Below, in pieces: positions 1-8,982 of a stretch of DNA of 64,000 bases (its first letter is position 1; each line of letters opens with the position of its first letter). The notes beneath the pieces are model-generated. The model searched no databases. It was not told where the DNA came from and saw nothing but the letters and a program-made list of their open reading frames with translations. The position numbers were made by a program, and so were the translations under genes. Source of the stretch: Dyadobacter sp. MSC1_007 (GTDB lineage Bacteria; Bacteroidota; Bacteroidia; Cytophagales; Spirosomataceae); contig NZ_JAMOZL010000008.1 in the NCBI RefSeq assembly GCF_023667495.1, positions 124,001-188,000 of the forward strand. The letters are read 5' to 3'.

Positions 1-388
1 CCACGAGGTGCAGCTGCAAATAATTCAGCGGCCACAACGATTCTATCTTCCCGGGCCATTCTACAAAACAGAAATCACCAGAATCGAAATACTCTTCCAC
101 ACCCATATCCAGTGCTTCCGTTTCATCCTTAATTCTGTAAAAATCAAAATGGTAGATTGTCTTTCCGCCCGCATCGTATTCATTCACAAGGGAAAAAGTG
201 GGACTCTGGACGTGGGTAGTCACTCCCAAATGGCTGCATAAGGCCTTGATCAGTGTTGTTTTACCTGCACCCATCGCCCCTTCAAAAAGCCAGACCGGTG
301 TTTCCGCACCAATCCGAAGAAGCTCCGCAGAAACGTTTTCCAGTTCATCAAGTTCCTTAAAACGAATTATAGTGGGCTGTCCGATCAT
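1..388 (-). CDS. tsaE: tRNA threonylcarbamoyladenosine biosynthesis ATPase TsaE, C-terminus beyond the window
   Basis: TsaE is the ATPase that works with TsaB and TsaD to make the t6A modification at position 37 of ANN-decoding tRNAs in the cytoplasm. The visible 129 codons begin at ATG (complement of 386-388) and read a P-loop, GAMGAGKTT, near residues 37-45. They continue with SPTFSLVNEY, the family motif HFDFYRIKD and EWPGKIESL, all in the usual TsaE order. The reading frame runs off position 1, so the last few residues are missing; the family is usually about 135-160 aa. It is separated from the upstream oxidoreductase gene by a terminator, so it probably has its own promoter in 389-456. 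Identification is firm from motif order. Confidence 0.93.
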   Translation of the reverse strand, partial: MIGQPTIIRFKELDELENVSAELLRIGAETPVWLFEGAMGAGKTTLIKALCSHLGVTTHVQSPTFSLVNEYDAGGKTIYHFDFYRIKDETEALDMGVEEYFDSGDFCFVEWPGKIESLWPLNYLQLHLV

Positions 389-456
389 GCTACAAAAATA
401 CACATTTTGGAAAAACTCATTGCTATTTTGTGACCGCCAAACCCATTCCTGACCTA

Positions 457-496
457 AAATAAAAAAACCGGAGACAGTCATGCTGATCTCCGGTTT
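457..496 (-). terminator. Rho-independent terminator after the Gfo/Idh/MocA gene
   Basis: The 10-base arms AAACCGGAGA (465-474) and TCTCCGGTTT (487-496) pair perfectly around a 12-base loop. Read on the minus strand the stem is followed by a T-rich run (457-464), so it ends transcription of the oxidoreductase gene at 519-1805 before tsaE. Confidence 0.85.
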
Positions 497-518
497 CCGA
501 TTTCCAATCATTCCTCTT

Positions 519-1805
519 TTAAACTTTCCATTCTTTTCGCATGGCGCGTCCGAGGAGCTTATCAGCCTCTTTATCGCCCGAAAATGTTTCTTTCACCGGG
601 TCCCATTTCAGCGAACGCTGCAAACGGTACGCGATATTGCCGATGTTGCAAACCGACGCCGTCCGGTGGCCAGTTTCGACATCACAGATAGGCTGTTTCC
701 TGCTCTTGATCGCATTCAGGAAGTCTTTATAATGGTTGTCGCTCACGTACACTTGTCCGGCACCTTCGCTTAATGCTTTATCTTTCAGAGACTCGGGGGT
801 GGTTTTAAGCTCTCCCCGGGCCACAAACACTTCTCCGTCGGTGCCTACGAAATGGCAATGCTGTTTTCCCTCCATTGGCCGGTGGATTACCTCCACGCCG
901 TTGGCATATTTATACACCAGCCCTTTTCCCGGTTCGGAATAAACGAGCTCCGTGGGACCGCTTGCGTCCATATTCAATCCCCATTGCGCAATATCAAACA
1001 TATGTGCACCCCAGTCGGTCATCCCACCGCCTCCGAATTCACGGTAATCTCTCCACTTGGGCCAGAATTTGGCGTCCATCGCGGGGGCTAGTTCATTGTT
1101 ATATGGTCTTTCCTCTGTATTCGGCCCCATCCAGAAATCCCAATTGAGACCTTCGGGTTTGGTTTCTCCTTGGAGGTTCCATTCCTTCGGCGGCCCGCCT
1201 ACATTTACATAAACCTTTTTCACAGTGCCGATAGCCCCGCTCCTGACTAGTTGAACTGCCTGCGTAAATTCCTTTGACGACCGCTGCATGCTCCCTGTCT
1301 GGAATACACGATTGTGTTTCCGCGTGGCATCGGCCATCGCCCCGCCTTCTCGGACGGTCAGCGACAGCGGTTTCTCACAATAAATATCCTTCCCCGCTTC
1401 GGCCGCACGGACAGACATTGCCGCATGCCAGTGATCGGGCGCAGCGATGACCACCGCGTCGATATCTTTCCGCGAAAGCAGCTCACGAAAGTCGGTGATG
1501 CCGGTTGCAGCTTTATAGTCTCCTTGCCCGAGCTTTTCGGAATACCATTTGTTGGTTGCATTGACAAAACTTTCCAATTTGACCGGGTACACGTCGGACG
1601 CAGCGATAATGCGGGTCTCGCGGGTGTCGAGAAAGCGGTTGCGCAAACCGCCGCTCTGCCGTCCACAACCAATAAAACCAAGCGAAATGAGGTCGCTCGG
1701 TGCTGTATAGCCTCTTCCGAGCACATGTCTCGGCACGATCATAAATGACGAGATTACGGCGCTGGCCTTTAAAAATTCACGCCGGTTCAAACATTTAGCT
1801 GTCAT
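519..1805 (-). CDS. Tat-exported Gfo/Idh/MocA family oxidoreductase
   Basis: A 428-aa NAD(P)-dependent sugar or polyol oxidoreductase predicted to act in the periplasm. The N-terminus carries a twin-arginine signal (NRREFLKASAVISS, residues 7-20). A Rossmann fold follows with the nucleotide loop LGFIGCGRQSGG near residues 42-53 and the family motif YCEKPLSLTVREG around 143-155; a GFO_IDH_MocA C-terminal alpha/beta domain completes it. The aromatic WDFWMGP and WRDYREFGGGGMTDWGAH segments are typical of the exported Bacteroidota subfamily. A terminator lies just downstream. Divergent from the lyase gene at 1921, with which it shares a 115-base spacer that may hold both promoters. The substrate cannot be told from sequence. 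Confidence 0.9.
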   Translation of the reverse strand: MTAKCLNRREFLKASAVISSFMIVPRHVLGRGYTAPSDLISLGFIGCGRQSGGLRNRFLDTRETRIIAASDVYPVKLESFVNATNKWYSEKLGQGDYKAATGITDFRELLSRKDIDAVVIAAPDHWHAAMSVRAAEAGKDIYCEKPLSLTVREGGAMADATRKHNRVFQTGSMQRSSKEFTQAVQLVRSGAIGTVKKVYVNVGGPPKEWNLQGETKPEGLNWDFWMGPNTEERPYNNELAPAMDAKFWPKWRDYREFGGGGMTDWGAHMFDIAQWGLNMDASGPTELVYSEPGKGLVYKYANGVEVIHRPMEGKQHCHFVGTDGEVFVARGELKTTPESLKDKALSEGAGQVYVSDNHYKDFLNAIKSRKQPICDVETGHRTASVCNIGNIAYRLQRSLKWDPVKETFSGDKEADKLLGRAMRKEWKV

Positions 1806-1920
1806 ATTTTTTCAAGAAATTATCCTGATTGAATTTAAATTAAAGGCCGAAGTCAGTGATTCTACTGAATATTGGAGTCTTATATTAAGATTGCATTCAA
1901 CTTCCTAAACCACAGCCGCT

Positions 1921-3855
1921 ATGATCAGAATTATTCTTGCCTTTTGCCTTGCATTAACCCTGCCCCTCCGCGCACAGGTAACCCAGCGCAACATTTTATC
2001 GAAACAATACACTCAGGAAATGCTGAACCAGTCGCTCGTCAAACGCGAAAACTGGCACCCCTTCCTACTCACGCCGGAGGAATGGCGCGGCAAAGTAGAT
2101 CCGGAGCAGTTGAATACCATTATCCAGGCCGGTGAGGAAGCACTTGCGAAGCCGATCCCGGCCATTTCAGCAAGTCTTTTACTCGAATATGTACGCAGTG
2201 GTGACCGCGAAAAGCACGGCGCTGCTTCCTATGGTCGGCGGATCCAGTTGATGAGCATGGTCCTGGCGGAGGCCGTTGAAGGGGAAAACAGGTTTACGGA
2301 AGCCATTATGAATTCTGTATGGGCCATTTGTGAAGAAACCTATTGGGGCGTACCTGCGCATTTGAGTGTACAAAAAGCGAAAAACGGTCTTCCCGATGCG
2401 GAGGACCCGACCGTCGATCTTTTTGGCGCCGAAACAGCCGCCGTCCTAGCCCTTACCGACTATTTCGTCGGTGAAAAACTGGATAAATTGTCCCCGCTGA
2501 TCCGGCCAAGAATCTATCTGGAAACGAATAAAAAGATATTTACACCTCTCGACCAAAGTAACCGGTACGGATGGCTCAGCAAAACAAATCCGGTGAATAA
2601 CTGGAACCCATGGATTGTCTCCAACCTGCTCATCGCGAACCTACTGCTTGAAAAAGACAACCAAAAGCGCAATGACAATGCCTACCGGTATATGGTTTTT
2701 TTAGATTCTTATTTTAACAGCCTAGGCGAAGACGGTGGGTGTGACGAGGGTCCGAGCTATTGGTTCGCAGCCGGGGCGAGCGCTTACGATGCATTGGCTA
2801 TCCTGGAAAGTGCAACCAGTGGGAAAGTCAACATTTATTCTGAACCGCTGATTAAAAAAATGGCAGCTTATGTCTACAAAGTACACATTGCCAATGACTA
2901 CTTCGTGAATTTCGCCGATGCCGATCCCAAGCTCAAACCCGACGGGCTGATGCTTTACCGCTTTGGAAAGGCCGTGAATGATCCCGATCTGGTCGCATTT
3001 GGCGAATGGGCTTATGGGCAGTTCGGGCCTGTGATTGGTGGTGCCGGACACCAGCGGCCGCGGAAGATATGGAACCTGCTGAGCATTCAGGATATTGCGA
3101 AAGAAAAGCCGGAGCCGTTCAAACCGGTTGCGAATGCATGGTTGTCGGATATTGAAGTGCTTACTGCCCGGGCTGCCAATGGCCTTTACCTGGCTACCCA
3201 TGCCGGGCATAATGCCGAAAGTCACAATCATAATGATGTAGGCGATTTTATAGTTTATTCTGATGGCGAGCCGGTTATCATCGATGCCGGAAGAGGCAAT
3301 TACACGGCGCGGACGTTCTCTTCGAAGCGATATGACCTTTGGTTTACACAATCACAATATCATAACTTACCAATAGTCAATGGTTTCGGTCAGTTAGCTG
3401 GCAGGAAATTCGGTGCGCGGAATGTAAAAAGTGAGGTGTCGGACAAGGAATCTTCACTTGCCATGGACATCGCCCCTGCGTTCGACGAAAAAGCCGGTGT
3501 AGTGACCTGGAACAGACTTGTCAAGTTAAATAAGCCAAAGAATACCGTCGAAATAGCAGACGATTACAGTCTGAAACAAAAGCCCGATTCGCTCCGGCAG
3601 ATTTTCATGACGGTATGTAATATCGATGTCAATACTCCGGGCAAAATCATTTTCACCACTGCCGGTAAAAAATCGGTAACCCTCACTTATGACCCAAAGA
3701 ACTGGGTAGTTACAACCGAATTGCCTTCAACCGAAGGAATGGAATACAACAGTTTTAAAACCAAATGGAACGGGCAACCCGTCACGCGGATCGTACTGAC
3801 CAGCAAGGCATTAAAACAAAAAGGCAAACACAGTTTCGTCATTTCAAAATCCTGA
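1921..3855 (+). CDS. heparinase II/III-like (alginate lyase-type) exported polysaccharide lyase
   Basis: A 644-aa secreted protein that probably cleaves uronate-containing polysaccharide by beta-elimination. Residues 1-19 form a signal peptide ending LPLRAQ. The N-terminal 350 residues look like an alpha/alpha toroid (alginate-lyase-like, with WNPWIVSNLLIANLLLE and GPSYWFAAGASAYDAL). The C-terminal half matches the heparinase II/III beta-sandwich, with the histidine-rich ESHNHNDVGDFIVYSDG segment around residues 432-448. The next gene starts 8 bases after the stop, so a polycistronic message with the TIM-barrel protein and PQQ dehydrogenase is likely. Exact substrate (alginate, heparin-like or pectic) is not decided by what is visible. 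Confidence 0.85.
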   Translation: MIRIILAFCLALTLPLRAQVTQRNILSKQYTQEMLNQSLVKRENWHPFLLTPEEWRGKVDPEQLNTIIQAGEEALAKPIPAISASLLLEYVRSGDREKHGAASYGRRIQLMSMVLAEAVEGENRFTEAIMNSVWAICEETYWGVPAHLSVQKAKNGLPDAEDPTVDLFGAETAAVLALTDYFVGEKLDKLSPLIRPRIYLETNKKIFTPLDQSNRYGWLSKTNPVNNWNPWIVSNLLIANLLLEKDNQKRNDNAYRYMVFLDSYFNSLGEDGGCDEGPSYWFAAGASAYDALAILESATSGKVNIYSEPLIKKMAAYVYKVHIANDYFVNFADADPKLKPDGLMLYRFGKAVNDPDLVAFGEWAYGQFGPVIGGAGHQRPRKIWNLLSIQDIAKEKPEPFKPVANAWLSDIEVLTARAANGLYLATHAGHNAESHNHNDVGDFIVYSDGEPVIIDAGRGNYTARTFSSKRYDLWFTQSQYHNLPIVNGFGQLAGRKFGARNVKSEVSDKESSLAMDIAPAFDEKAGVVTWNRLVKLNKPKNTVEIADDYSLKQKPDSLRQIFMTVCNIDVNTPGKIIFTTAGKKSVTLTYDPKNWVVTTELPSTEGMEYNSFKTKWNGQPVTRIVLTSKALKQKGKHSFVISKS

Positions 3856-3863
3856 TCATACCC

Positions 3864-4814
3864 ATGAACCTATCCCGGAGAGATTTTCTCATTAACACGG
3901 CCCTGGCCGGAAGTGCCATTCCGGCATTCAGACAGCAAGCCTTCGCCACAGAAAGCAATGCAGCCGCAGACAATCTGAAAGTCAACATTTTCTCAAAACA
4001 TCTTCAATTCCTGAATTATCAGGATATGGCCGACGTGGCCAAAGAACTTGGTTTCGACGGCATTGACCTCACCGTGCGCCCAAAAGGCCATGTCCTTCCC
4101 GAAAATGTAGAAAAAGACCTTCCACTTGCCGTGGAAGCTATGAAAAAGGTCGGTTTTTCGCCGTTGATGTTTTGCACCGCCGTGGAGGATGCCGCTAACC
4201 CCGCCGACAAAAAACTGCTGGAAACCGCAGCCAAGCTCGGTTTCAAATATTACCGGATGAACTGGTACCGCTACAACGAGCAGGCGGCAATACCCGGCCA
4301 GCTGGTCACATTCAGCGATAAAATGGCCGGATTAAGTCAGCTGAATGAAAAACTGGGCATAAACGGCTGCTACCAGAACCATTCGGGAAGGATGGTGGGC
4401 GCTTCTATGTTCGAGATTTGGCAGATTTTACAAAAAGCCAACCCGAAAACGATGGGCGCGCAATATGATATCCGGCATGCGACGGTAGAAGGCGGCCTTT
4501 CCTGGCAGACCGGCCTGAACCTTATCCGGCCGCACATCAAGACGATCGTGCTCAAAGACTTTATCTGGGACAAAAATAATAGTGGAAAATGGGCCGTCAA
4601 AAGCGTACCGATGGGAGAAGGGATGGTTGATTTCAAAACTTATTTCAAAGTGTTGAAAGATGCGAAAGTCGATGTCCCTATTTGCCTCCACCTCGAATAT
4701 CCGCTCGGCGGTGCCGATCAGGGTGCTTTTCAGATTACGGTTGATAAAAAAGTAGTGTTCGATGCCATGAAACGGGATTTGCAGCGGGTGAAAAAACTAT
4801 GGGCGGAAGCCTGA
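3864..4814 (+). CDS. Tat-exported sugar phosphate isomerase/epimerase-like TIM barrel protein
   Basis: A 316-aa xylose-isomerase-like TIM-barrel protein (AP endonuclease 2 superfamily), likely an epimerase or isomerase for a sugar or keto-sugar. The start at 3864 is chosen because it gives a clean twin-arginine signal (SRRDFLINTALAGSAIPA); a longer frame back to 3765 would overlap the lyase gene. Family features include ELGFDGIDLTVRPKGHV near residues 60-75, GINGCYQNHSGRMVG near 160-175, ADQ-less YDIRHATVEGG near 195-205 and the C-terminal HLEYPLGGADQG. It sits 8 bases after the lyase and 20 bases before the PQQ dehydrogenase, which supports a joint periplasmic sugar pathway. Substrate unknown. 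Confidence 0.85.
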   Translation: MNLSRRDFLINTALAGSAIPAFRQQAFATESNAAADNLKVNIFSKHLQFLNYQDMADVAKELGFDGIDLTVRPKGHVLPENVEKDLPLAVEAMKKVGFSPLMFCTAVEDAANPADKKLLETAAKLGFKYYRMNWYRYNEQAAIPGQLVTFSDKMAGLSQLNEKLGINGCYQNHSGRMVGASMFEIWQILQKANPKTMGAQYDIRHATVEGGLSWQTGLNLIRPHIKTIVLKDFIWDKNNSGKWAVKSVPMGEGMVDFKTYFKVLKDAKVDVPICLHLEYPLGGADQGAFQITVDKKVVFDAMKRDLQRVKKLWAEA

Positions 4815-4834
4815 CACATTCGGCGCAAACCACC

Positions 4835-6946
4835 ATGAAAGTCACCCTAACCCTGCTCATCCTTTGTGTTTTTTCGCTTTGCAGCTTCCTGATTAGTTGG
4901 GGACCGGGGAACGACTGGCCGGGCCACGACTGGCCGGAATACAACGGCAATGGCGACAAAAGTCATTATTCCGCTCTGAACCAGATCACTAAGGAAAACG
5001 TGGGACGACTCAAAGTTGCGTGGACTTACGCGTCGGGCGGAGCGGATACCGTGCGGAACCGGACGCAAATGCAGTGCAACCCGATCATCATCGGCGGCAT
5101 TTTGTACGGCGTATCGGCTGGAACGCAGGCTTTTGCCATTGACGCAGCAACCGGCAGGGAAATCTGGAAAACCAGTCTTACCGACAATGGCGGCACCACA
5201 AGTCGCGGCGTTACCTATTGGGCAGACGGAGCAGATAAGCGTATTTTTTTCGGGGCAGGGAAATGGATTTATGCATTGAATGCAAAAGATGGCAAGCTGA
5301 TCACCACTTTCGGTGAAAATGGCCGCATTAACCTCAAAAATGGCATTGAGCGCCCGGGTTCGGACGATTATCTTACCCCAAACACGCCAAATACCATTTA
5401 CAATAACCTGCTCATTACCGGTGCCCGTGTAAACGAAAACGAAACGGCCTTACTCGGCGACATTCGGGCTTATAATGCCGTTTCCGGAAAACTGGTCTGG
5501 ACTTTTCACACGATTCCCGCGGAAGGAGAGCCGGGTGCGGAAACGTGGCCCGCTCGTGCGAGGGAGAACTTCGGGGGTGCTAATGCCTGGGCCGGAATGG
5601 CCATTGACCGCAAAAGAGGGATTGTATTTGTTCCCACAGGTTCCGCCGCATATGATTTTTATGGCGGCAACCGGCCGGGCAACAATCTTTATGCCAATTG
5701 CCTCATTGCATTGGATGCCGCTACGGGCAAGCTCATCTGGCATTATCAGCTCGTGCATCACGACATCTGGGACCGCGACCCGCCCGCGCCACCCAATCTG
5801 GTAACAGTTACGATCGGTGGCAAACGCGTAGACGCCGTGGTACAAGTCACGAAGCAGGGTTATGTATTTGTTTTTGATCGGGTTACCGGAAAGCCGCTGT
5901 TTCCGATCAGGGAAACTGCGTTTAATTATGCAGCGATAGATGGCGAAAAAGTGAGCAAAACACAGCCGATCCCAACTCTACCCGTTCCATTCACACGTCA
6001 GAGTTTTACTTCGAAAGATTTCAACGCATTTGTAGCTGACCGCGATTCACTGACAGAAGTGCTTCGCAATGCGCAAACCGGCAGCGCCTACATTCCCATT
6101 ACCTCACGTATGACCATTTTTTATCCTGGCACTGATGGTGGCGCTCAATGGGGTGGCGCAGCAACAGATCCGGACGGCATTATGTATGTGCCGGCCAAAG
6201 AGATCCCGGTTTATACTACGCTTGTGAAAAAGGCAAAACAGGATGGCAATGAGGCTACCGGCGCGCAGCTTTACCAGACTAACTGCGCGGCTTGTCACGG
6301 GGCCGATAAAATGGGCAACCACGATGGCTCCTATCCTTCACTGGCGAATATTGGCAAGCGTATGACGACAGCCCAGATTACTACAGTGCTCCAAAACGGA
6401 CGCGGAATGATGCCGTCATTCACGCATATCTCCAATGCCGAGCAAAAAGCAATCATTGAATATTTGTCTGATAAGGAATCGTCTGTCAATACTGTGAACA
6501 AAAACGGGACGCAGGTGCCTTACCAGCATACCGGCTACAATCGCTGGTATGATCGCAATGGCTATCCGGTGAGTCAGCCGCCATGGGGGACATTAACCGC
6601 TGTTAACCTCAATACCGGTCAGCGCAAATGGCAGGTTCCGCTGGGCGAGTACAAAGAACTTACGGCCAAAGGGATTCCGCCAACCGGCACGGACAATTAC
6701 GGCGGTCCGCTCGTCACCGCTAGTGGCTTGATCTTCATTGCAGCCAGTCGGGACGAACACATCAGGGCAATGGATAAAGAGACTGGCAAAATAGTATGGT
6801 CGGCTCAGCTGCCGGCCGCGGGTTATGCCTCGGCAAGCACGTATTCAGTGAATGGGAAACAATATGTCGTCATAGCCTGTGGTGGCGGGAAGCTCAATAC
6901 GAAGTCGGGAGATAAATATGTGGCTTTTGCATTGCCGCAACCTTAA
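4835..6946 (+). CDS. PQQ-dependent dehydrogenase with inserted cytochrome c domain
   Basis: A 703-aa exported quinoprotein dehydrogenase that probably oxidises glucose or another sugar or alcohol and passes electrons to a heme and on to the respiratory chain. The start at 4835 gives a hydrophobic signal segment (VTLTLLILCVFSLC). The body is a PQQ beta-propeller: WTYASGG, AIDAATGREIWKT, ALDAATGKLIWHYQ and AMDKETGKIVWSAQ are repeated blades. Between blades lies a cytochrome c domain with CAACH at 484-488 and candidate distal ligand Met in NGRGMMPSF (about 521-529). The closest described group is the membrane-bound glucose dehydrogenase family. PQQ biosynthesis genes are not in the window. Twenty bases after the epimerase-like gene, likely same operon. 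Confidence 0.9.
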   Translation: MKVTLTLLILCVFSLCSFLISWGPGNDWPGHDWPEYNGNGDKSHYSALNQITKENVGRLKVAWTYASGGADTVRNRTQMQCNPIIIGGILYGVSAGTQAFAIDAATGREIWKTSLTDNGGTTSRGVTYWADGADKRIFFGAGKWIYALNAKDGKLITTFGENGRINLKNGIERPGSDDYLTPNTPNTIYNNLLITGARVNENETALLGDIRAYNAVSGKLVWTFHTIPAEGEPGAETWPARARENFGGANAWAGMAIDRKRGIVFVPTGSAAYDFYGGNRPGNNLYANCLIALDAATGKLIWHYQLVHHDIWDRDPPAPPNLVTVTIGGKRVDAVVQVTKQGYVFVFDRVTGKPLFPIRETAFNYAAIDGEKVSKTQPIPTLPVPFTRQSFTSKDFNAFVADRDSLTEVLRNAQTGSAYIPITSRMTIFYPGTDGGAQWGGAATDPDGIMYVPAKEIPVYTTLVKKAKQDGNEATGAQLYQTNCAACHGADKMGNHDGSYPSLANIGKRMTTAQITTVLQNGRGMMPSFTHISNAEQKAIIEYLSDKESSVNTVNKNGTQVPYQHTGYNRWYDRNGYPVSQPPWGTLTAVNLNTGQRKWQVPLGEYKELTAKGIPPTGTDNYGGPLVTASGLIFIAASRDEHIRAMDKETGKIVWSAQLPAAGYASASTYSVNGKQYVVIACGGGKLNTKSGDKYVAFALPQP

Positions 6947-7029
6947 TTTACCGGACAAAATAAATCTAGAACTAACTTTGTGAACGCACTGCGGTGACGC
7001 CACATCTATTTCAAGTTAAATTCAAAACT

Positions 7030-8064
7030 ATGCCTTCAAAAATTCTTAATGTCGGATTGATTGGTTTCGGGTTATCCGGACGATATTTTCATTCTCCGTT
7101 TCTGAGCACCAATCCAGGTTTCAGAATTAAAACGGTTGTTGAAAGAAGTAAAAATGAAGCTCAGGAGTTTGATCCTTCTATTGGCAACGCAAGATCGGTA
7201 GAGGAACTGCTCAGCGACGAGGAAATCGATCTGGTCTTCGTTTGTACACCGAATGATACGCATTTTGAGTATGCGATGGATGCCCTCGAAAACGGCAAGC
7301 ATGTGGTCATTGAAAAGCCTTTTGCAGCCACAGAGGCCGAGGGCCGTCAACTGGTAGCACTCGCCAAAGAAAAAGGCCTGATCCTGACGGCTTATCAGAA
7401 CCGGCGCTGGGATTCCGATTTCCTGACGATTAAGAAACTGCTTTCGGAAGGAAAACTGGGTGATATTATCGAATACGAATGCCGTTATGACCGCTATCGC
7501 GAGGTAACCAAAGGCTCCTGGAAAGAAAAAGCCGTACCGGTCGGTGGCAATGTATATAACCTTGGCCCTCACCTGATCGACCAGGCGCTGGTGCTGTTTG
7601 GCGAGCCAGAATCCGTTACTGCCGACATCCGCATTGTGCGCCCCGACAGTGAGATTGACGATTACTTCGATATCCGCCTTACCTATCCCGACAAACTCGT
7701 GATTGTGAAATCCAGCCTGATGGTTTATGAAAATCACCTGCGCTATGTCCTGCACGGCACAAAAGGTTCTTTTATCAAAGGCGGTCTGGATCCTCAGGAA
7801 GAAACTCTGCGCAAAAATATATTGCCTAACGTGCAGCCGTGGGGTGTCGAGCCGGAAGATCGTTGGGGTAAATTGTCCAGCGAAGCATTTACTGGGATCG
7901 TCAAGAGCGAAGCCGGCGATTACATGCCTTTTTATCAGAATGTCTATGACGCCATTGTGAATGGCACCGAGCTGGCGGTGAAGCCAGAAGAAATACTGCG
8001 GACCTGCCGGGTCATCGACCTTGCATTCCAAAGCAGCAACGAAAAGCAGGTGCTTCCTTATTGA
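7030..8064 (+). CDS. cytoplasmic Gfo/Idh/MocA family oxidoreductase
   Basis: A 344-aa NAD(P)-dependent oxidoreductase without an export signal. The ATG at 7030 gives MPSKILNVGLIGFGLSGRYF, placing the dinucleotide loop GLIGFGLSG at residues 8-16. The family signature VVIEKPFAATEAEG lies near 96-109, and YNLGPHLIDQALVLFGEP near 176-193 supplies the conserved histidine. It resembles the YvaA/YdgJ-type branch (scyllo-inositol or sugar dehydrogenases) in having the ENHLRYVLHGTKGSF and DPQE segments. An 83-base gap follows the PQQ gene, so it may be the last member of that operon or have its own promoter. A bidirectional terminator closes it. Confidence 0.9.
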   Translation: MPSKILNVGLIGFGLSGRYFHSPFLSTNPGFRIKTVVERSKNEAQEFDPSIGNARSVEELLSDEEIDLVFVCTPNDTHFEYAMDALENGKHVVIEKPFAATEAEGRQLVALAKEKGLILTAYQNRRWDSDFLTIKKLLSEGKLGDIIEYECRYDRYREVTKGSWKEKAVPVGGNVYNLGPHLIDQALVLFGEPESVTADIRIVRPDSEIDDYFDIRLTYPDKLVIVKSSLMVYENHLRYVLHGTKGSFIKGGLDPQEETLRKNILPNVQPWGVEPEDRWGKLSSEAFTGIVKSEAGDYMPFYQNVYDAIVNGTELAVKPEEILRTCRVIDLAFQSSNEKQVLPY

Positions 8065-8085
8065 GATTTACATCTATTGAAAACA

Positions 8086-8114
8086 AAAGGGCAGCCCGCA
8101 ATGGACTGCCCTTT
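8086..8114. terminator. bidirectional terminator between convergent genes
   Basis: Nine-base arms AAAGGGCAG (8086-8094) and CTGCCCTTT (8106-8114) pair perfectly. A and T runs flank both sides, so it can stop transcription from the oxidoreductase gene on the plus strand and from the small exported protein on the minus strand. Confidence 0.85.
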
Positions 8115-8135
8115 GTATTTTGGCAGGTACTACGA

Positions 8136-8501
8136 TTATTTGATAACCGCTGTAACCTGACGTTTTGTTTCAGTCGAGATCGCGAATGGCTTAGTCGAGA
8201 TTTCGCTGCCATTGTTGATTACGAAGCTGTAATTTCCGTCTGCCAGGTTCGACAGGTCGAAAATTTTAGTGTAGTTTTCCGACTTTGGAATAGAAGTGCT
8301 GTAAACGATCGTTCCTGAGTAGTCCTTAATGACAACAGAAGACCTTTCTTTTACATTTTCCAGAGAAAGTTTGAATTTCAATTCGCCAGATGAAACAAGC
8401 TCGATAGAAGCGTTGTTTTCTTTTACTTTGTCGGCAGCGATTGAAAGATTAGCAGCTGATACTCCCACCAAAACTGCGATTGTCAAGATAGTTTTTTTCA
8501 T
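8136..8501 (-). CDS. small exported protein, T9SS-sorting-domain-like beta fold
   Basis: A 121-aa protein of unknown role. It has a signal peptide (MKKTILTIAVLVGVSAANLSIA) and a single beta-rich domain. The middle (SLENVKERSSVVIKDYSGTIVYS) and end (NLADGNYSFVINNGSEISTKPFAIS) resemble the pattern of type IX secretion C-terminal sorting domains and DUF3244 proteins: a strand, D-x-x-G-x, then GxYxF. Here that module is the whole mature protein, so it is unlikely to be only a sorting tag. It is monocistronic: a good candidate promoter is at 8625-8656 and a terminator at 8086-8114. Possible roles are an envelope stress or matrix protein, which is only a guess. Confidence 0.7.
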   Translation of the reverse strand: MKKTILTIAVLVGVSAANLSIAADKVKENNASIELVSSGELKFKLSLENVKERSSVVIKDYSGTIVYSTSIPKSENYTKIFDLSNLADGNYSFVINNGSEISTKPFAISTETKRQVTAVIK

Positions 8502-8982
8502 TTTATTTTGAATGTTTAATGTCTAACTGAGTTATCAATTGTACTTTTCAGGCATTTAACTTATTCCGCCTTAAAGTTTTCATCAATCAGTGTTTCGGTT
8601 ACGAATCTTACTGATTTTGTGATTCAAAGGTACCCTACATTGTTATTCAAAGTCAATAGCCGCATTTTCAAACAGTTAAAGTTCTTTTTCTTGTAGTACA
8701 TAAATATTGGAATAGTTATACGATTCTATAAATAATACAGCAAGTCGTTTGAAATTTGCCACATGCATTAGAAAAGTACAATTGATCATATTTTGTATTT
8801 TTCTAATAAATTAGAGAATGATCGCATCTTTGTTATGTTGCCACGAAGACACGATTTGCACGAAGAACCTGAATCGTGTCCGTGTGAGGTCGCGGCCGCG
8901 GCGCCTGCTGGAAATAAAACTGTTCACACTTAAAGTAATTTCGGCGAACCTACGTCAGTCAATCTGTAACATTCTCATTCTT
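8502..8982. other. 481-base intergenic region between divergent genes
   Basis: It holds the minus-strand promoter at 8625-8656. The stretch 8815-8910 contains two short cacgaag repeats and a GC-rich patch (gcggccgcggcgcc near 8891-8904) that stands out against the AT-rich surroundings. An open frame in phase with the sigma factor gene runs back to ATG 8818, but its encoded residues look non-coding. Nothing else recognisable is seen. Confidence 0.5.
8625..8656 (-). promoter_or_regulatory. candidate Bacteroidota-type promoter of the small exported protein
   Basis: On the minus strand a TTG (complement of 8654-8656) is followed after 21 bases by TACCTTTG (complement of 8625-8632), a full match to TAnnTTTG. 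The predicted leader is about 115 bases. Confidence 0.55.

Noticed and set aside
7072..8031. A 319-codon open frame on the minus strand
   Set aside because: It is the antisense shadow of the Gfo/Idh/MocA gene at 7030-8064, with no family-like sequence of its own.
8818..8982. ATG 8818 as the sigma factor start
   Set aside because: The added 55 residues do not resemble a sigma region 1 or 2 and cross a GC-rich non-coding-looking patch; TTG 8983 is preferred but not proven.
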